From Panacagrimonas sp041635265 (lineage in GTDB: Bacteria; Pseudomonadota; Gammaproteobacteria; Nevskiales; Nevskiaceae): 8,390 nt of DNA. Position 1 is the first letter of the stretch. Each line of letters starts with the position of its first letter. The stretch lies in NCBI GenBank assembly GCA_041635265.1, contig JBFJJV010000127.1:1-8390 (forward strand), read 5' to 3'. Position numbers and translations under genes: made by a program. Below the pieces are notes generated by a model. It made no database searches, had not been told where the DNA came from, and saw only the letters and a list, made by a program, of their open reading frames with translations. This document shows positions 6,219 to 8,390 of the stretch, one piece after another.

Positions 6219-6233
6219 GCGCTCATTGAGCGC
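6219..6233. repeat. 15-bp palindromic element in the CoA transferase-oxidoreductase gap
   Basis: GCGCTC-att-GAGCGC is a perfect 6-bp inverted repeat (7 bp if the loop is one base). It lies 27 nt past the CoA-transferase stop on the minus strand. There is no T-run after it on either strand, so it is not a classic intrinsic terminator. It could protect the upstream transcript's 3' end or bind a dimeric regulator. No second copy was noticed in the window. Confidence 0.4.
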
Positions 6234-6260
6234 TATGGAAGCCTCTTCGGCGAGGGCGTA

Positions 6261-8390
6261 TCAGTCCTGGCCCAGGTCCAGCAACTCAGGCAGCAGTGCA
6301 CGTGCCACCCTTTGTTGCAGATCATTCTTTCCCATCAATCCGAGACGCTCGAAATCCTCGCGATGTCGCTCCGCGACTTTCCCGCTTGCGGTCAAGGTGC
6401 GCAGCAGAAGTTTCCATCGTGGCGTCTGTGCGACTGCGGCCTTGAGCCCTTTCAGTGCACCCAATAGCCGCTGTTCCTGTACAGTGAATTCGCTGCCAAA
6501 CGGAAATCGGGGCAGGCTGCTGCTAAGCGATTGTGTCGATAATCGTCGTGCCAGTTCCGCGGCTGTATTGCTTCGATGTGCGACAGGTATTTCGTAGCTT
6601 TTCTCAATTTTCCCTGCGGCCTGAAGCTGCACGAGCAAGTCTGATTGAAAACGAGAATCTGCAATATTCAGCAGACGCTTGGCGACCTCACTGTCGGTTT
6701 GTGCGCGCAAATCAGCAATGCCGTACTCCGTCACCAGAATGTCACGAAGATGTCGGGGAATGGTGCAATGGCCATAGGCCGAAATCAGATTGCTGCTGAC
6801 ACCGCCATCGTCGCGCTGCCGGGTCGCTCGCACCATCAAGATGGAGCGCCCGGTCTGCAACTGGTGCGCTTGCGCCACAAAGTTGTACTGCCCACCAACA
6901 CCGGAAACGACACGGCCATCATCAAGCCCATCGGATACGACCGCCCCATTGAGCGTGGCCATCATGCCGGTATTGATGAAACGCGCATGTATTCTCTGCT
7001 CGCGATACAGGCGCGGATTCAAATCCAATTGATTAACCTTGTTCACCCCGGTCATGAAAATACGGCTCCGCAACCCCTCGCTTGCATTTCGGAGCGCTTC
7101 GTAAAAATCTCTAGGCCCCAGAAAGAATCCACCCGTCAGTGAGATTCCGCCGCGCAGTCGCGTGCCTAGGCATTGCTCATTGAGGACGCGACGCGTGGCA
7201 GCATCCGCCACATTGGCGACCAGTCGATCCCCTTGAGGCGTGACGATATATCCGTCGTCATAGCGCACCTCATCGCGAAACACACCATGGCGCTGAAGCA
7301 CTTCAAAGTCTTTGCCTCGAAGCACTCTGACACCGAGCCGTTCAAAGCCTTCCAACAGTTCCGGGCCTAGTCGTTCTGGCTGACAAATCCCCTCGTTGAT
7401 GAGCTTTTGCAACGCCCAGAAATCGTAGACCTCGCGACGCAGGACCTTGCCCTGCAAGAGTTGCCAGAAGCCGTCAACGAACATTTCCGTAGCGCCATAG
7501 AGGCCCTGCTCAAAACAACCCAGACCGCCGATGCTTTCGATAAGTTTCTCGTGTTGGCACTGAGGATCAACAGCGCGCATCGCAGCACGATAAGCATCGT
7601 TATCGTGCTCTCGCAAGAGCAGCGCCTGGGCAATGGCGTCGCCAAGACTGCCGATGCCGATCTGCAGCGTGCCGCCATCCCTGACCAAGGCAGAGGCATA
7701 CAGTCCGATCGCGTAATCTGCCAGATCCACGGGCAATCGAGGGGCCGGGAACAGCGCACTGTTGTACCGCGGGTGCTTCACTACATAATCGAACCAGGCG
7801 GGAGCCACCTCGGCATCGTGAGTCATAAAGGGCAGATTCTGGTTGACCACCCCCACCACCGCGACCTTGCGCTCGCCGCGCGCCTGTGCCTCGCGCAGCA
7901 TTAGCACCAGTTCCGGCCCGGTGTCGGGATTGCAGCTCAGACTGAGCCGGATGCCTTGCGGACCTTCGCAGCAGGCGACAGACTGCATGAGCACATTGCA
8001 GCCCTGTGCAAAGACGTCACGAGCGGCAAACGTGTAGTTGGTGGAAATATAATTGCGCTGCGCTGATGCATGCCGTAGGCGGCTTCCGGGTCGAAAGAAA
8101 AATTCCAACACGCGAACATTGTTCGGCAGGGTCCCGGCGCTGATGTCCCGCGCGTATTCAAGCTCCACAACGCCTTCAAACACGCGCTCAAGAACCGGTT
8201 GCATGAATGCAGCCTCTAAGGAAGAGCTAGGTACAGGTTTCTCTAGGGACAGTGCGGTAAGCAAGGTCAGGGAAATGGCAGAATCGCTGCGCGCCCGTGC
8301 ATAGAGCGCGTTGATCAACTCAGTCGGCTTACCGAGTCCGAGCGGAAGTGCAACACGCAGATCTTTGCCAACGCTTGCGATCAGCGCGTC
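6261..8390 (-). CDS. Acetyl-CoA hydrolase/CoA-transferase family protein, long form (partial, N-terminus beyond right edge)
   Basis: A family I CoA-transferase-like enzyme that moves CoA between acyl-CoA and a carboxylate, or hydrolyses acyl-CoA. The frame is open to the last base. Before the TTG at 8316-8318 it already encodes GKDLRVALPLGLGKPTEL, a family N-terminal motif, so the gene is 5'-truncated with 709 residues visible. Numbering from the window edge, the GIGSLGDAIAQALL loop is near 245-258. GATEMFVDGF carries Glu302 (codon 7485-7487), the likely nucleophile that forms the glutamyl-CoA thioester. GVGGQYNFVAQA is near 498-509, and VTEYGIADLRAQTDSEVAKR is near 553-572. The last 100 or so residues are a helical, charged C-terminal extension absent from the 430-500-residue Cat1 and 4-hydroxybutyrate CoA-transferase types. 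Substrate is not deducible. It is followed, same strand, by the MDR oxidoreductase. Confidence 0.88.
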   Translation of the reverse strand, partial: DALIASVGKDLRVALPLGLGKPTELINALYARARSDSAISLTLLTALSLEKPVPSSSLEAAFMQPVLERVFEGVVELEYARDISAGTLPNNVRVLEFFFRPGSRLRHASAQRNYISTNYTFAARDVFAQGCNVLMQSVACCEGPQGIRLSLSCNPDTGPELVLMLREAQARGERKVAVVGVVNQNLPFMTHDAEVAPAWFDYVVKHPRYNSALFPAPRLPVDLADYAIGLYASALVRDGGTLQIGIGSLGDAIAQALLLREHDNDAYRAAMRAVDPQCQHEKLIESIGGLGCFEQGLYGATEMFVDGFWQLLQGKVLRREVYDFWALQKLINEGICQPERLGPELLEGFERLGVRVLRGKDFEVLQRHGVFRDEVRYDDGYIVTPQGDRLVANVADAATRRVLNEQCLGTRLRGGISLTGGFFLGPRDFYEALRNASEGLRSRIFMTGVNKVNQLDLNPRLYREQRIHARFINTGMMATLNGAVVSDGLDDGRVVSGVGGQYNFVAQAHQLQTGRSILMVRATRQRDDGGVSSNLISAYGHCTIPRHLRDILVTEYGIADLRAQTDSEVAKRLLNIADSRFQSDLLVQLQAAGKIEKSYEIPVAHRSNTAAELARRLSTQSLSSSLPRFPFGSEFTVQEQRLLGALKGLKAAVAQTPRWKLLLRTLTASGKVAERHREDFERLGLMGKNDLQQRVARALLPELLDLGQD

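Noticed and set aside
5393..6229. 278-codon plus-strand frame opposite the oxidoreductase
   Set aside because: The sense strand carries clear MDR motifs and a strong ribosome site. The plus frame is a GC-rich shadow.
1..8390. CRISPR arrays, tRNA or rRNA genes, IS ends, attachment sites, toxin-antitoxin or defence modules
   Set aside because: No spaced direct repeats, cloverleaf-like stretches, transposase or integrase motifs, or paired small toxin-like genes were seen on either strand.

Overview
The window looks like ordinary chromosome from a moderately GC-rich gammaproteobacterium. RdgC is essentially confined to beta- and gammaproteobacteria, and the PurE, YegP and DUF1318 proteins are close in style to gammaproteobacterial families. 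I cannot name a genus from sequence alone. There is no phage, IS element, CRISPR array, tRNA or rRNA, and I did not find a convincing undescribed multi-gene system.

Layout, left to right. (1) The N-terminal 150 residues of purE run off the left edge on the minus strand. (2) Divergent from it on the plus strand are sufT (Fe-S cluster maturation) and, 76 nt further on, a DUF1318/YdbL-type lipoprotein. (3) A 542-nt stretch (1795-2336) has no intact gene. It holds a short coding-like remnant with an in-frame TAG (about 1910-2095), then a leader with three small hairpins in a row. (4) A complete epoxide hydrolase of the microsomal (EHN) type follows on the plus strand. (5) It converges on yegP, with a hairpin terminator between them. 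(6) The rest is on the minus strand: yegP, rdgC, an MDR-superfamily NADP-dependent oxidoreductase, and a long-form acetyl-CoA hydrolase/CoA-transferase whose 5' end lies beyond the right edge.

Functionally this is a mix of housekeeping genes (purine synthesis, Fe-S assembly, recombination control) and lipid- or xenobiotic-flavoured catabolic enzymes (epoxide hydrolase, enone/quinone-type reductase, CoA transferase). The gaps of 76 to 196 nt between co-directional genes argue against one tight operon. The catabolic link between oxidoreductase and CoA transferase is only positional.

Points most worth a second look: a probable one-base deletion near the 3' end of yegP that scrambles its conserved C-terminus; the decayed ORF after the DUF1318 gene; the DUF1318 protein as a stand-alone lipoprotein whose N-terminus faintly recalls YnbE; and the structured leader before the epoxide hydrolase. 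The CoA-transferase reading frame is open to the last base of the window, so it must be annotated as 5'-partial and not as starting at 8318.
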